A stretch of 64,000 bases of DNA from Paralvinella palmiformis. Its lineage: Eukaryota > Annelida > Polychaeta > Terebellida > Alvinellidae. The notes beneath the pieces are model-generated. The model was given only the letters and a program-made list of their open reading frames with translations. It made no database searches and was not told where the DNA came from. Position numbers and translations under genes: made by a program. The stretch covers positions 432,501-496,500 of the forward strand of contig JAODUP010000273.1 of the NCBI GenBank assembly GCA_025642065.1, read 5' to 3'. Of the stretch, positions 50,556-64,000 are shown piece by piece (the stretch's first letter is position 1; each line of letters begins with the position of its first letter).

Positions 50556-51778
50556 ATAAAATGTTTTATTTTAGCTATAGAATGTTTAGGATACAGCTGG
50601 CTTAATTGTGTGTGTGTGTGTGTTTTATGTTACATATATCAAAGACGTGGGCTCAGGTTTTCGTGATGTTTATAATATATAGTATACACTTATTGCTACG
50701 AAATGATCATTACATTAAATAATTCAGTTTGTGTAATCATCGTTAATTAAGTGAGCTAATTAATTGGGAACCAGACTGAACTATATATTTGTTGAACCAA
50801 AAAATGAACCTTAATTTAATTAACTCCCTTCTTTGATCTTCGAATTATCGTAAATGTGCATTGATCTATTTTATTCTCACTGATTATTATTTAAAAAGTA
50901 TAACAACAAAGATTAGATGACAATCGGAAATTATTACCATTAAATTTATATATTTACAGTACGTGACCTGGATCATTTAGCGTTCGATAAAACTCAGTAA
51001 TACAGACGGTAGCATATAGGACTTGGGTATCATGTTCACAGCTTGTTTGATTTAGAAAAGTACCTTATCAGTCTATGCATATCCGGTATATAATTAAGTC
51101 TAAAACTAAAACAGTCAGCTAATTAACTGTCTTAGCGTCTAACAATCATCCTATCATGAATTTCTGCTCAATAAATGTATAGATTACGTTTTAACAAGCA
51201 TCTGATCGGTATATGTTGTCTAAGCTTTTATATAGCCTGTTATCAATATCATTGTAACAGTGCTTTCAAGAACCTGTAGTTAAATTGTTATCACCCACGT
51301 CGGTGTATAAAGTGGCTTCAGTTGCTTAAAAGTATTATTTATTATATAAAAAAACACAAATACAAATTCTCCCTCCCCCCTCTCGCAAACAAGTAGCTTT
51401 ACACTTGATACATTTCCAGTACAGTAGAAGGTTATTATGACCCGTGTTTCGCAGAACTTCGATCTGATTGCGGCCAATGTGTGTTTCTATATAAACACGT
51501 CCTTTAATCACGGTGTTGGACTGATCTCCTAGCTACGCCTTTAAGCCAATAGCCAATGCTGGAAATAAAAATAATGAAATCAATTCTTACTAACTGAATT
51601 AAAATCGATTAATTCTATTGTATGAAAATCACTTTGACCCCATTGGCTCGCCATAGATAGATAAATCTAGTCTTCACACAGACACGCACACACGCACACA
51701 CACAGGGTGTCGGTAAATCCAGTAAACAAGCTCATCACTGTCTTTTTCTGCGGTCTACATCGCCCGGTAAAGCTCCGA
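50336..51778. other. Intergenic region upstream of the CREG1 promoter
   Basis: TA/TG microsatellites occur at about 50517-50556 and 50606-50623, and a CA-type run at about 51678-51704. No gene is recognised. Confidence 0.5.
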
Positions 51779-51803
51779 TCACGTGACTCTAGTGCTATAT
51801 AAA
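51779..51803 (+). promoter_or_regulatory. CLEAR-type E-box followed by TATA box, putative CREG1 promoter
   Basis: TCACGTGA, a perfect palindrome, lies at 51779-51786 within ATCACGTGAC. This is one base off the GTCACGTGAC CLEAR motif bound by TFEB/MITF factors at lysosomal genes. TATATAAA follows at 51796-51803. The arrangement fits a core promoter reading rightward. That it serves CREG1 is inferred. Confidence 0.5.
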
Positions 51804-51826
51804 CTAGTCAGCGGCGTAAGACGTAA

Positions 51827-51898
51827 ACACAACATATGGTGGCTATCGAGTGTGGTGCCGGACGAACTACGTAATACTTGATTGTCACCGAGGTCAAG
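51827..51898 (+). other. CREG1: Candidate non-coding first exon of CREG1
   Basis: A TATA box at 51796-51803 would place initiation near 51827. A consensus donor (AAG|GTAAGT) follows at 51899. The stretch has only a short open frame, starting in CATATGG and closing after 11 codons. The next acceptor on this strand that leads into a recognised gene is at 57318, seven bases before the CREG1 ATG. The link is inferred and needs transcript data. The transcription start is approximate. Confidence 0.5.
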
Positions 51899-52674
51899 GT
51901 AAGTCTTCTCTTTAACAGGTACATGATCTTATCGGGCTCAGATTTGATCCAGGCACCGACCATCGCAAAACAACTTCTCGTGACTTTGCCATAGCCGGTT
52001 AAATTGCATATCGTTTAATCTGGCGTATTAAATTAGCTCAGGCATAAACAACGCAAAAGTTTTGCAGCAATCTGTAGAGATCTTTTCTTAGAGATCTTTC
52101 TAGTTCAGCGACCAACATACATAGGCGTGAAAGTACAGGTTAAATTAAATTAGTTCCGTTCACGATAAACACGTTTCTTTAGCAACGCAGCTGTCATGTA
52201 TCATTGAAATAAAGTACATCGTAGGCACTATTATTAGACACATATGCTACTAGAGTAAATGCGATTGGTTGTTAAAAATAAAATTTCGATATAATGAATC
52301 CGTCACAAAGGTTATAATAAAATATCAAGCTCACCACACCAGAAACCTCACATTTGTCATGATTTCAATATTGCAGAGCAATTATACTGTATTTCAGTTC
52401 AACACGCATAAGCAATGTCAGTTTTGCTTCATTTTTATCGGGTGCTAGATCTATATGTAAGGAGTGTGGACGTTTTCGGGGGGATGTTTACAAAATGTTG
52501 AAATTATAATCAGCCTCTTAAACTCCCTCTGTACGATACATATAATGCTACATTGCTGTAGTATATTTGTAAGATGTGACTGTAATATATATATATATGT
52601 CCAAATGGCTATTAACGTGGCTGGCTACATCAGTATGGAGCCAACACCTAGGTCGATGGCCAGTAATTACTCTC

Positions 52675-52729
<55 letters not shown>

Positions 52730-53269
52730 CGTCCGAATGGCAGCTATTATTGTGGCTGGCTATATACCAGTATGGGACCATCTACACCAGGTTGGTGGTC
52801 TGCAATAATTTTTTCTAAATAAGTGTAGAATTTGGGAAAAGGTGACATATACAAGAGAGGGAATACTGTCAATTGTCCGACTAGACAATATATCTCCCCT
52901 AATATATGGTGTCATGACCTGTGATCAACAATACCTCCTGTAGATATACAATAACCGTTCTCTAGGGGTCACAGTTCCTAAATCATTTATGAACTATTTA
53001 TAGTAGCCAGTCATGCTTGGCGGAAAACAAACAGCAAATCTACTATAAGCCGAGACTTTATTTAGGCATTATTTCCACACGCGCATGCGCGCATACATAC
53101 ATATACACACACACACGCACACACACACACGCATACAAATATGTGCGCTCGTTACCGTGGCCATTTAGTGAGCGGTTACGCTGGATTCAAGAAAGAGGTA
53201 AAATGCTAAAGAATAGATCACTTTGTTCCAGTCATAAACATAAAGGCTATGTTATTGTTCTATGTGTAA

Positions 53270-53303
<34 letters not shown>

Positions 53304-55770
53304 GGGCTGCAAACCTCCAGGTTGTGGGTTCAAATTCGGCTCATATATGTATAAAATTTTATAAGATTTGTTTCCTGATACCATATGTCTTAGATGTGAC
53401 CAGTGCCGAGGCTGAAAAACCTCAATAACAACAATATTACAGGATTCAATGAAAATGATTGCTCCCTACATTTGCGTGGAAGAGTGGCGCACCATCCAGT
53501 GTGTGTGTGTGCGTGTGTTTGTGTGTGCGAGCTTTTAGAAATATTGATTAACTAATTAACCGAATTATAAAGAAGACTCAAAGAAGTAAAGCAACGTTAA
53601 CAAATTCAAGCTAACTAATTATCATTGTTATATAAGTGGATACTTGATTGATCTATATCTGGTTTAGAACTGAGTAAATGTCAATTTGTCAATAATGATC
53701 TGGCATAAAATGTGATATTATTGATGATGATGATAATAAATAATAATAATAATGCATGTTAATGTTTATAAAGCTACCGAGGAAGCATACAACGCATGGT
53801 GCCATTTATAAGGCACATGGCAGTACACAGCCATCACGTCATGTCAAGTTCTCATTTCTGGCTGAGTTAAACCTGTCGCCATATGACAGCATTGCGCAGC
53901 TCCAGAGCCTCGAACCCGCGCTCTACGATTACGAATCCTACACTCAAACTAACGAGCTGTGCCATCAATATTGGAAGCATTAATTATGTGTTTTGTTATC
54001 GTTATAGCTCATGATAATAAGCCAACCAATTATCAATAATAAGAGGATATAAGCGCTTTGTAGTAGAGATTAGACGTAGTACCAGCGACTGGGTGTGACT
54101 GAACACCTCGTGGTGAAAAACTTTCTGGTATTGTGAAGTAAAGAATCGCCGGTTTAGAATACCTCAGATAGATTATGTGATTATATTAACTGAGATAACT
54201 TTGAAATATAACTGATACATTCGAATAGTATACATTTCAAACAAAATTCCTCAATCGTGATTGCTGCTTACGCGCGATAAAACTAAAGGTATAAGAGCAA
54301 ATTCTTCACTATAGACCTACGAGTGTATCAGTTCTGTAAAAACTCACCGATTGTAAGATTTCTTGTGATTTATTTTCATGCTACGACCTATCCTGTCGCC
54401 TTTGCAAATTAGTCATTGGTGCACGATTTGCGTGTCAGTAAGAGCGGTTCTGGTGTTTATAGCCATATAATTGGTCTTTAATTGCTGTCTCCAGTCTTTG
54501 ATCAAGCATAAAACTATGCTGTGTTGTATAAGACATCAAATCTGGTTCTTGTGAGTTCAAGTCGAAGTGAGTGCGTCTCTAATACGGTATGTTGTACTAC
54601 ATTATGAACGCTAATGAAGTATACAGGTTTTTTAAATCCTGCCTTATTTTCGCAATTTTATTTACACTATTAGTAACCCATTCAGAACACAGAAAAGAAA
54701 GAAATTGGAAAATAGGATCATAAAAGACTTTTTTTCTTTCTCAATAAAAATCCATTTATTTAGAAAGGTTTGCGCAGGAAGCTTGCATTATATATATTTA
54801 TATTTTTAAAGCCGCGAGGAATAACGCAGTGGCGCTTTCTATTCGGAAAAGAGGCTTGACGTCATCATTGACCGGCCCGGGGAATCCCGGATTTTAGGTG
54901 AATGTTTTATTGCGGTTGTGTGTGGGAGTACGTGCATGAAGTACTATTGGTGTGTGCGTATTCTGAAGGACATTTTTCGAACAACTGGAGTACTTGACAG
55001 GACTCGAGCCTAGAGATAACAGGTTTAACACGTTTAATCTACAAAAGTCGGATTGTTATTGGCTGATAATCGATATTATTGGGCTCAGTATTGATTGTCA
55101 ACATGAAAGAGTTATGATATAATCAACCTATTTTAGCTGACGATATGAGTCTGTGTGGATAATATGAGATCTGAGCGAGAAAGATGATCGTGATGGTAGC
55201 TAGTTAGATATGATGTTAGGAATGTACTTTAATATTGGTAACTGCGTAGATCCCCTAATTATTTATGCAGCATCGTCGAACGTGACGACGACGTTCGTAT
55301 ACAATTCCAGTCATCCAGGCCCAAGCCGTGTCCAAGGGGCCAGTAACAACAGAAACCTTCTTTAAATGAGACAAAGCTTGACATCACACACACACAGAGA
55401 CAGACACACACGCACGAAACAGAATGTGCATCAGTACATGTGATATGCCAGATAATATTTCATTTTGTACACTGATGCAGTGACTCAGCAGTACACATGA
55501 TATCTAGTTCTGATATATCATACTGACTAGAATCAGTATAAATATCATTCAAGTACAGTGGTTAGACAATCTCATAGTCAAGGTTTACGTTTGAATTACA
55601 CTTGCTGAAATTGTTCCTCATAAATGATGGCGAGATGAGTAGTTAGCCAAGACAATTTTCTGAACTCTCATTCAGACTCAGAGTGGGCGAATTAACTCAT
55701 AGGGATGACCCTGAACACACGTATTAGATCTAACCTGTTAAATATGGGAAGTCTTCAGATCAAAGGTTCT
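51899..55770. other. CREG1 first intron, proximal part (inferred)
   Basis: It contains CT/TA (52673-52728), TA (52587-52598) and TA (53269-53300) microsatellites. A SINE-like head with box B GGGTTCAAATTCGG lies at about 53328, and a family-A SINE follows. The 54840-54900 stretch has TGACGTCATC and CCGGCCCGGGG and could be a second promoter. Confidence 0.45.
53755..53975 (-). mobile_element. SINE (family A), copy in CREG1 intron
   Basis: It shares GAAGCATACAACGCATGGTGCCATTTATAAGGC, CATCACGTCATGTCAAGTTCTCATTTCTGGCTGAGT and GAGCTGTGCCATCA with the copies in CLPX introns. Confidence 0.7.
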
Positions 55771-56534
55771 TAATGGGACAGTTCACCCTCAGAACATTTT
55801 TCTTAAATATGTAATGCTTAGAACAGTAACCAGAAATTCCACAATAATAATCACAAAATATACCCGATATCATAGATATAGGGAAATAATCCAATTACTG
55901 GAGGGCTGCCATTACGGCTGCACTGGAAGCTAGAGTCGAAGGTAGGAAGGAGAAAACTGAAATGCTCTGATGTCATATGAGCACTCTCTAGACAGATGCA
56001 GATTATAGTTGCTCTTAAGCATTAATATCTCAGCCATTCGGGATGTTGTGATGTATATTTCACATTTGAATTCACTAAAATACAGTTCAAATTTTGCACA
56101 GAGTTCACACAGGCACCAGTCAATGTTTCCGCTTCTCCTCAAGGTTTTTTTGTTGACAATCAGAATCATCTTCTAAGGTTCCTTGCGAATCAAACTGATA
56201 TGGTTGTATGTCATTCATAACCTAATCTTAACAAGACGGTTGCATTATATTCTGGAATAATTGTTTGCTCACACTTGTTTACATGTCTTTGTATGTGCTC
56301 TACAGACTTCCGCTCAAATTGTGTGGTCAAATGATGTTAGCATTCAGGAGCTTCCGGTATCTGTCTTATTTCAAAATGGCGGCATCCATAGGCCATTAAA
56401 AGTTGATTAATCAGGGATTATTTAATGTGTGGGTGATCGTTTACACATTGTTACATCATTTATTATATTTGTGATCATAGCTGTATTAATGATAGTCCTG
56501 AAAATTTGAAATGAAGATGGACTATCCCTTTAAG
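55771..56534 (+). mobile_element. TTAA-flanked TIR element, copy 1
   Basis: It starts TTAATGGGACAGTTCACCCTC and ends GATGGACTATCCCTTTAA, so its ends are near-inverse of each other. The internal sequence is matched in reverse by the element at 56574-57113. The TTAA ends resemble piggyBac-type target sites. No transposase frame is seen. Confidence 0.7.
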
Positions 56535-56573
56535 TTTAACTGGGTTTTAAGTTTACAACAACAAAATTGTTTT

Positions 56574-57113
56574 AAAGGGATAGTCCACCTTCATTTCAAA
56601 TTTTGAAATCTAATATAGCTATACTCACAAATATCATAAATAATGTCAAAAGGTGTAAACAATCACCCACATATTAAATAATCCAGTTCAAAGTGCTGAT
56701 TAATCGACTTTTAATGGCCTGTGGGCGCCGCCATTTTGAAGCTAGACATATACCGGAAGCTCCTGAATGCTGACGTCATTTCAGCATATCCAGTTGACCT
56801 GAAGTCTGTAGAGCCCATACAAAATTATGTAATGAATGACAAACAACCATATCAGTTTGAGCCAGAAGGAACCTGACAAGAGGAAGATGATTCAAAATGG
56901 CACAGAAATTAATGCTCAAGAGAAACTATAATCCACGTCAGTCTAGAGAGAGCCGATGTGACATAATGGCGGCCCTCCAGTAATTTGGATTATTTCCCTA
57001 TATCTGTGATATCAGATTTATTTTGTGATTATTATTGTGGAATTTTTTATTACTGTTCTAAGCATGATATATTTTTAAAATATTTTCTTAGGGTGGACTG
57101 TCCCTTTAAGTCT
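56574..57113 (-). mobile_element. TTAA-flanked TIR element, copy 2 (inverted)
   Basis: It begins TTAAAGGGATAGTCCACC and ends GGTGGACTGTCCCTTTAA. It shares GGAGCTTCCGGTA/TACCGGAAGCTCC and the CCTCCAGTAATT...TTATTTCCCTATAT block with copy 1 in opposite orientation. It is about 220 bp shorter than copy 1, by internal deletions. Confidence 0.7.
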
Positions 57114-57325
57114 AGAATATTACCATTATGTGTGTTACATTGGGTTTGTTTTGTGACACATTAAAGTCACATAGCAAAGAGCTGGCACCAATAAGGATGA
57201 TATTCACGTAGTATTCTGTTGATCAGCTTGATATATATATTATTTGAAATTGAAATGTTACAATTGTTCTTTAATAATTGTATAAATATAATCTTATGTG
57301 ATTCTCTTTTTTATTTAGTGAGAAG

Positions 57326-59244
57326 ATGGCAGTGACTAATTTGTTTTTTCTTACTGTTGGACTGGTCTGTATATCTTGTACGTTGGCTCAGTGGGAACCA
57401 TGGCCTAAACCCCCAATGTGGCAAGAGAAAGCTCACATGGGTCAGTTGTTGGTATTTTGTGCTAATTATCTCCTTTTAAAAGAAATTCTCACCTTTAAGT
57501 CATAACATTTCTTACCTTGAAGCTGTAGATGTGGAATATTTCCTTTTTCCTACTTGTATTATTCAGTTTGAATCCTTTTTTTAGAACAATAACCATCAAC
57601 AGAGATGTAATATTTTTTTTTTTCCTAGCTCGATACCTGACACACTATGCTAGCTGGGGAGTGCTAGCAGCCTATTCACCAGAATATGGCTACCCCTTTG
57701 GTTCTGTCGTCAGTATATCTGATGGTCTGCTGAAGAACAGCTCGGGAACTCCCTACCTGTATCTCAGTGACAATGGAGACACTCACCATAATCTGAACCA
57801 TAATAACTCTGCCGGATTGACGCTGACAATGTCCGAGAGTGAAATCTGCCGCAGGAATGGCCTTGACCCCCTGGAGCCACTCTGTGCTAGAATGATCCTT
57901 CTGGGAAAGGTCAGACATTGTGTTAACATAGGTGTATTTATTTTTTCGAAACCAATTATACTGCTTTAGTTCATACTATATTATTTTCTTGCTAAACTGG
58001 TTCGGGTATACTAATAGAGTTTCTGTATTAGAAGGTTATTTGTATACAATATATTTTGCTCAGTTCATTTCCTTAGACTATTGGAATACAATGTAACTTT
58101 TTATTATTTTCAAATGTAACACATTTCATATAGCTGCGATTTGTTTTTTGACACAGGTCGTTCTTGTGACGGATAAAAAGGAACTGAATTTTGCCAAAAC
58201 TGCTCTTTTTACCAGACACCCAGCCATGCAGTATTGGCCAAAAGATCACGGTAAATAATTTTATTAATTTAAGTCTATTTAATCAGGTATGTTTGTTAAT
58301 CCTTCAGTTAGACTCCCTAGTAGATGAATACCAAGATGTTTATCTCTGTGACAGTGGCTATGAAATAAAACATTTCTGCTGTGGAGATTTGCTTTTCAAC
58401 AGTCTGGCAAATTAATTAATCAGAAAGAGTGTTAAAGCAACACAGTTATTGTTTTGTTAACATTAGCTAAGTATACTTGATCAATGAGCCAGATGTAGTT
58501 GAGGCATTGTGAATCATAAGAATATTGAAATAATTGAATATTTTTCACTATTAGTGTTATTAAATATTAGTAAATATTGCGGAGAACATGTTTTTCAGTA
58601 GTTTCTTGTGTATTTCAATTTGGCACATTGCTCCAAAAAATATAACACGATCTCACATTCAAATAACAAGGATACTCTCAGGGCACAGCTGTTGGTGTTG
58701 TGTTCTGCAGATGTCCAGCCTATCGAATAAAATCCCAATTTCACCCATGTCTGTAGGATGTTTCATCTGATAATCAAATTTTTTAATCTTCTTTAATATT
58801 TTCAGTTTAAATAAGTTCAGCGTAACATACATTTCATTTTCACAAACCAAACATTTACACGTTTTAAACACTTTTGTTGAAATGCATCATATGAACTTGC
58901 GTGAAACTGATCAGTAGAAAGAAACAAGTGGTGTAATTCTTTGGTGGAATATTATTATGTGGTTGTAAAATACTGCAGATTATTAAACGGCAGAATTATT
59001 TGATATAATTTTATCAATTTTTTCTTTGGTGTATTTATTATATTGAAACCATGTTTGAAGCCACAATTTATTTACTAGCGAGCCAGCTTCAAATCCATTA
59101 TTTGATGTTTCATATTTCTGTCATTGTTCCATTTATATAGGCTGGCATGTGTACAAATTAGTGATTAGTGGCATCTGTCTGTTGGATTTCTATGGTGGAG
59201 CTACCCATCTTCCAGTCAAAGATTACTATGCATCTCATCCTTAA
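57326..59244 (+). CDS. CREG1: Cellular repressor of E1A-stimulated genes 1 (CREG1), secreted/lysosomal glycoprotein
   Basis: CREG proteins are small secreted or lysosomal glycoproteins with an FMN-binding split-barrel fold but little or no known enzyme activity (family knowledge). Coding exons: 57326-57440, 57629-57909, 58157-58250, 59141-59244. The introns are GT-AG and the phases match; the product is 197 residues (human 220). Residues 1-21 are a clear signal peptide, with likely cleavage after CTLA. The mature part shows ARYLTHYASWGVLA, PFGSVVSISDG, TLTMSES, DPLEPLCARMILLG, ALFTRHPAMQYWP and LLDFYGG, all typical of the family. Candidate N-glycosylation sites are NSS and NNS in the second coding exon. 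The first coding exon begins at 57319, seven bases before the ATG, so an upstream non-coding exon is expected; 51827-51898 is the best candidate. Confidence 0.93.
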
Positions 59245-59775
59245 TTATCATCATCGGGCTTTCAGATAGTACCTGTGATAAATAGTTCATCTGTTTTGGT
59301 TTTTATGCTTTAAATGGTATATAATCCATGCTGGTCAAGATTTTGTAGGGCGTTCATCCTTAATGTAATCCTGGCTTTGGCCGTTTGTTTTTTGTTGTTG
59401 TTGTAATTTCTCAATCTTTCCTATAATGTACGCCGCATTGAATGAAACTTATGGTGACCGAAGTGGCCGGAATGTTTACTGAATCATAAAATATCTACAA
59501 AGTTTAATCAGAGAAATATGTGCTGCTTTGTCTGTCTTAAACGCTTACAGAACACATGTATTGCTTTTATCATGAGAAATAATGGAAAGGAAAAAGAATA
59601 GAAAGTCACAACTTAGGGTGTTTGTGAGATTTGTTCAGTTACTATTAAACAGTCGAATATTAGCCTTTATTGAGAAGTTAACGATTATTTATTTTCATTT
59701 TAATGTTGTTTAAACATTGGACTCTTATATAAAATGTACACTGTATGATGTTGCATATTTGTTTAAAACACTAAT

Positions 59776-59812
<37 letters not shown>

Positions 59813-60095
59813 CTATACACACACACACTCACTCACACATACACAAATCAATATGGTTGTGATATTCTTTTTTGAGCTCATGTTTTAGACTTTTATTGTT
59901 ATTTTGAAACACAGAAATGTTTTATTATGAAGGGTGTAACTTTATTAAACCACTGCATTGGTTCATTTGTGTTATATTTCGTGGAATTCTTTGTCAATGG
60001 AAAGAATCTGTAATCTTTGACATATCCTCCGCTGGTGGTATATCAACCAAATGGGGTATATTTCGTTTATATATTTTAATCCCGGAATATATACC

Positions 60096-60131
<36 letters not shown>

Positions 60132-60244
60132 AATTTCTTGAAGTGTCAACATTTTTTAATTATTGACTTGTGTGAAATCCTATGATTTACATTTTTTATA
60201 ACAATGCGTATTATATTAACTGTAAAATACTGTAATGATATGAC
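59245..60244. other. CREG1 3' flank
   Basis: It contains TA microsatellites at about 59781-59810 and 60099-60127 and a CA-type run at 59816-59842. A clear poly(A) signal was not placed; the AATAAA near 60570 is a distant option. Confidence 0.45.
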
Positions 60245-60249
60245 AGTGG

Positions 60250-60420
60250 AGTGAGTAAATGATTGAGTGAGTGGTTAGTTTATACTCAGTTCTGGTCACA
60301 CCTGGGACAGATGTCTGAGAGGTTAACGAGGAAACATCCTACTAGCAGAAGTGACATTAGGATTTGAACCAACATGTGGACGTTTACTGTATAGTATTTT
60401 ATCCACTGCGCTAATTGATT
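60250..60420 (-). mobile_element. tRNA-derived SINE (family D), copy 2
   Basis: On the minus strand TTAGCGCAGTGGATAAAATAC (box A region) is followed by a perfect box B GGTTCAAATCC. The body shares a GAGGAAACATCCTA-like block with the copy at 21780. Confidence 0.6.
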
Positions 60421-60744
60421 GATAATGGCTTGTACAAAATGTTAATACTTTTTTGATGGTAAAAATTGAAATGCATGTGTCATAGTGTGAATGTGAATTG
60501 AACAGCAATATTAAGGCAATTTACTCTCTTACCTTTATATTATTGATGAATCAGTAATGCATTTTGAAATAAAGATGGATAATTACATAAGTATTTGTAA
60601 TTAAAATGAAAATTTGAAACTGAGCCTTGATTGTTCATTGTATTATGGTATTAAACATGGAATCTGTGAAAAAGTGACAATATGAAGATTCTCTAACACT
60701 GACTGACTGACTACTGTTTGATTATAAATTGTTTTGACTGAGAA

Positions 60745-60932
60745 TGAATGAATGATTGATGTTTTACGCCTACTTTTGTGAACAAAGTAGGCTAAATGGG
60801 CCAAGCGACCTCCAAAAGTAATGAGGCGAAGTCAAAGATGAAACAACCTTCAGATATGCCCACGCCGAGATTGAACTCGGGTGGTAGTGATCTGTGGTCC
60901 AACACGCTACCGTTAGACCACGGAGGCGCCTG
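60745..60932 (-). mobile_element. tRNA-derived SINE (family B), copy 2
   Basis: The minus strand opens GCGCCTCCGTGGTCTAACGG (box A) and carries GAGTTCAATCTC (box B), then the body shared with 27730-27917. The head is well preserved, but the shared 3' body argues for a SINE rather than a tRNA gene. Confidence 0.7.
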
Positions 60933-62940
<2,008 letters not shown>

Positions 62941-63565
62941 TATACACACACACTAGAGGATTTTCTTTCCAAGATGTGATGCTTGTATACAAAAAGTTTA
63001 GATAATATTTTAAAAGAACCATATTCAGTATTTATAACTAAATCAAAATAGATTGAAACTTACTGCTTGTGTTAATAACATTTTAATAAATAATTTTCTA
63101 ATATTAATATTTCTAATTGAAACACACATAATGTTTGTTTTACCACATCATTTTACCAGTAAATCAACTGAAACGGATCATCGCTTAAGTAGTATAAAGT
63201 TAATATAACTTTGACTTCGTAAACGTGAAATGTTTAGTCAGCGTCAATCATTCACCAATATTTATAAATAACAATTTGCTGTGACACTTATGGGGAAGGA
63301 TAAATTGAAATTAACATAATTAGAAACAACATGAGCGAAACCACAATTGCATTTTATGATACAAATTGGCAATTATTATTCCGTATAAATAAGTGTCTGA
63401 TAAAATGTTTACATCAGATCAACAATAATAAGTCTGACGGTTATATGTCCGTGTCCTCTGTAGTGCTGACTAAATAGAGGGTTGTGCTGTGGTATTTATT
63501 ATCATAGTAAGGGCTTTGTCAAGTCCAAGAAGAGACCATCAAATATTGATACCATCTACATCACC

Positions 63566-64000
63566 ATGACTAACATAATCAACCTGTTATGGAGTCTTTT
63601 TATTGTTTTCCTATCGAATTGCTCGTCATTACCAATTCTTCTCGAAGAAACGCCTACTGAATACATGGAAGTAGAGATTCTAACATCGAGATGTCGAGCT
63701 TTTTGTTCTAATGTGGTATGCATGTTTTTACATCATTTCTAGCATAAATTGTAATCAAATTTTAATATTATTTTCGTCATATAAACATATTAATGAAATG
63801 ACGCCTCAATTGTCAACTTAATTTATTTTTATTTTTAATTATCTTTCTGACGCAGTTGATTAATAAATCCCGATCAGATAGAGATTGTATGGAGGATGCT
63901 AGGTGCTATCAGGTAATTACATGTTAAAGGGATTATACCGGCATTACTTTTAGATCGATATTTTGAACTGTGCATCTCCTATATTTGGTAACGCGATCAT
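63566..64000 (+). CDS. Secreted cysteine-rich protein, anosmin-1-like N-terminus, partial at window edge
   Basis: Two exons are visible: 63566-63715 (50 codons) and 63856-63912 (19 codons), both phase 0 with GT-AG junctions, and a further intron then runs off the window. The preferred start, ATG at 63566, gives a hydrophobic signal peptide (NIINLLWSLFIVFLSNCSS). The mature start has a C-x3-C pair (RCRAFC), then in exon 2 a C-x5-C pair (DCMEDARC). That spacing matches the N-terminal cysteine-rich region of anosmin-1 (ANOS1/KAL1), a matrix glycoprotein that modulates FGF signalling and axon guidance and that next carries a WAP domain. A longer in-frame start at 63482 exists but lacks a leading signal peptide. 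Only about 69 residues are seen, so the identity rests on cysteine spacing and is moderate. Confidence 0.5.

Noticed and set aside
57529..57628. Upstream extension of the CREG1 second coding exon from an ATG-like start
   Set aside because: It reads through a T-rich acceptor tract. The spliced junction at 57629 restores the conserved ARYLTHY start.
60860..60932. A genuine tRNA gene on the minus strand
   Set aside because: Box A and B are good, but the sequence continues into a body shared with another copy at 27.7 kb, so it is a SINE head.

Overview
This is a eukaryotic, animal-type window: AT-rich, intron-dense, and crowded with microsatellites, tRNA-derived SINEs, small terminal-inverted-repeat elements and decayed LINEs. 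Five protein-coding genes can be assembled from spliced exons, all with canonical GT-AG junctions and conserved metazoan products. The mix suggests a lophotrochozoan invertebrate, most likely a mollusc, but no single feature proves the clade.

Layout: (1) 1-3.4 kb is intergenic, with a pogo-like MITE, 15-bp minisatellites and a tRNA-type SINE. (2) 3.6-7.6 kb (+) is a complete seven-exon CFAP53 (CCDC11), a ciliary coiled-coil protein of 515 residues. (3) 9.3-22.4 kb (-) is a nine-exon OTUD7/Cezanne-type deubiquitinase, convergent with CFAP53. It has an N-terminal UBA-like segment, an OTU catalytic core and two A20 zinc fingers, but its fourth-from-5' OTU-core exon (15746-15874) carries one surplus base that breaks the frame. 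(4) 22.4-32.1 kb is intergenic, with paired repeats, a decayed RTE/BovB-type LINE and fold-back sequences. (5) 32.1-45.4 kb (-) is a complete eleven-exon mitochondrial CLPX (596 residues), whose 5'-most intron holds a hAT-like element with a perfect 8-bp target duplication. (6) 46.6-48.9 kb (+) is a second decayed LINE (CR1/L2-like). (7) About 51.8-59.2 kb (+) is CREG1: a probable non-coding first exon behind a TATA box and a CLEAR-type E-box, then four coding exons giving a 197-residue secreted/lysosomal glycoprotein. Its first intron holds two TTAA-flanked elements in inverted orientation. (8) 63.6 kb to the edge (+) is the start of a cysteine-rich secreted protein that best fits anosmin-1 (ANOS1/KAL1).

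The genes are unrelated in function: cilium, deubiquitination, mitochondrial proteolysis, lysosome, and extracellular matrix or axon guidance. I see no operon, CRISPR array or dedicated new multi-gene system. The items most worth a second look are the OTUD7 frameshift and ambiguous splice site, the CREG1 promoter motifs, and several well-bounded non-autonomous transposons.
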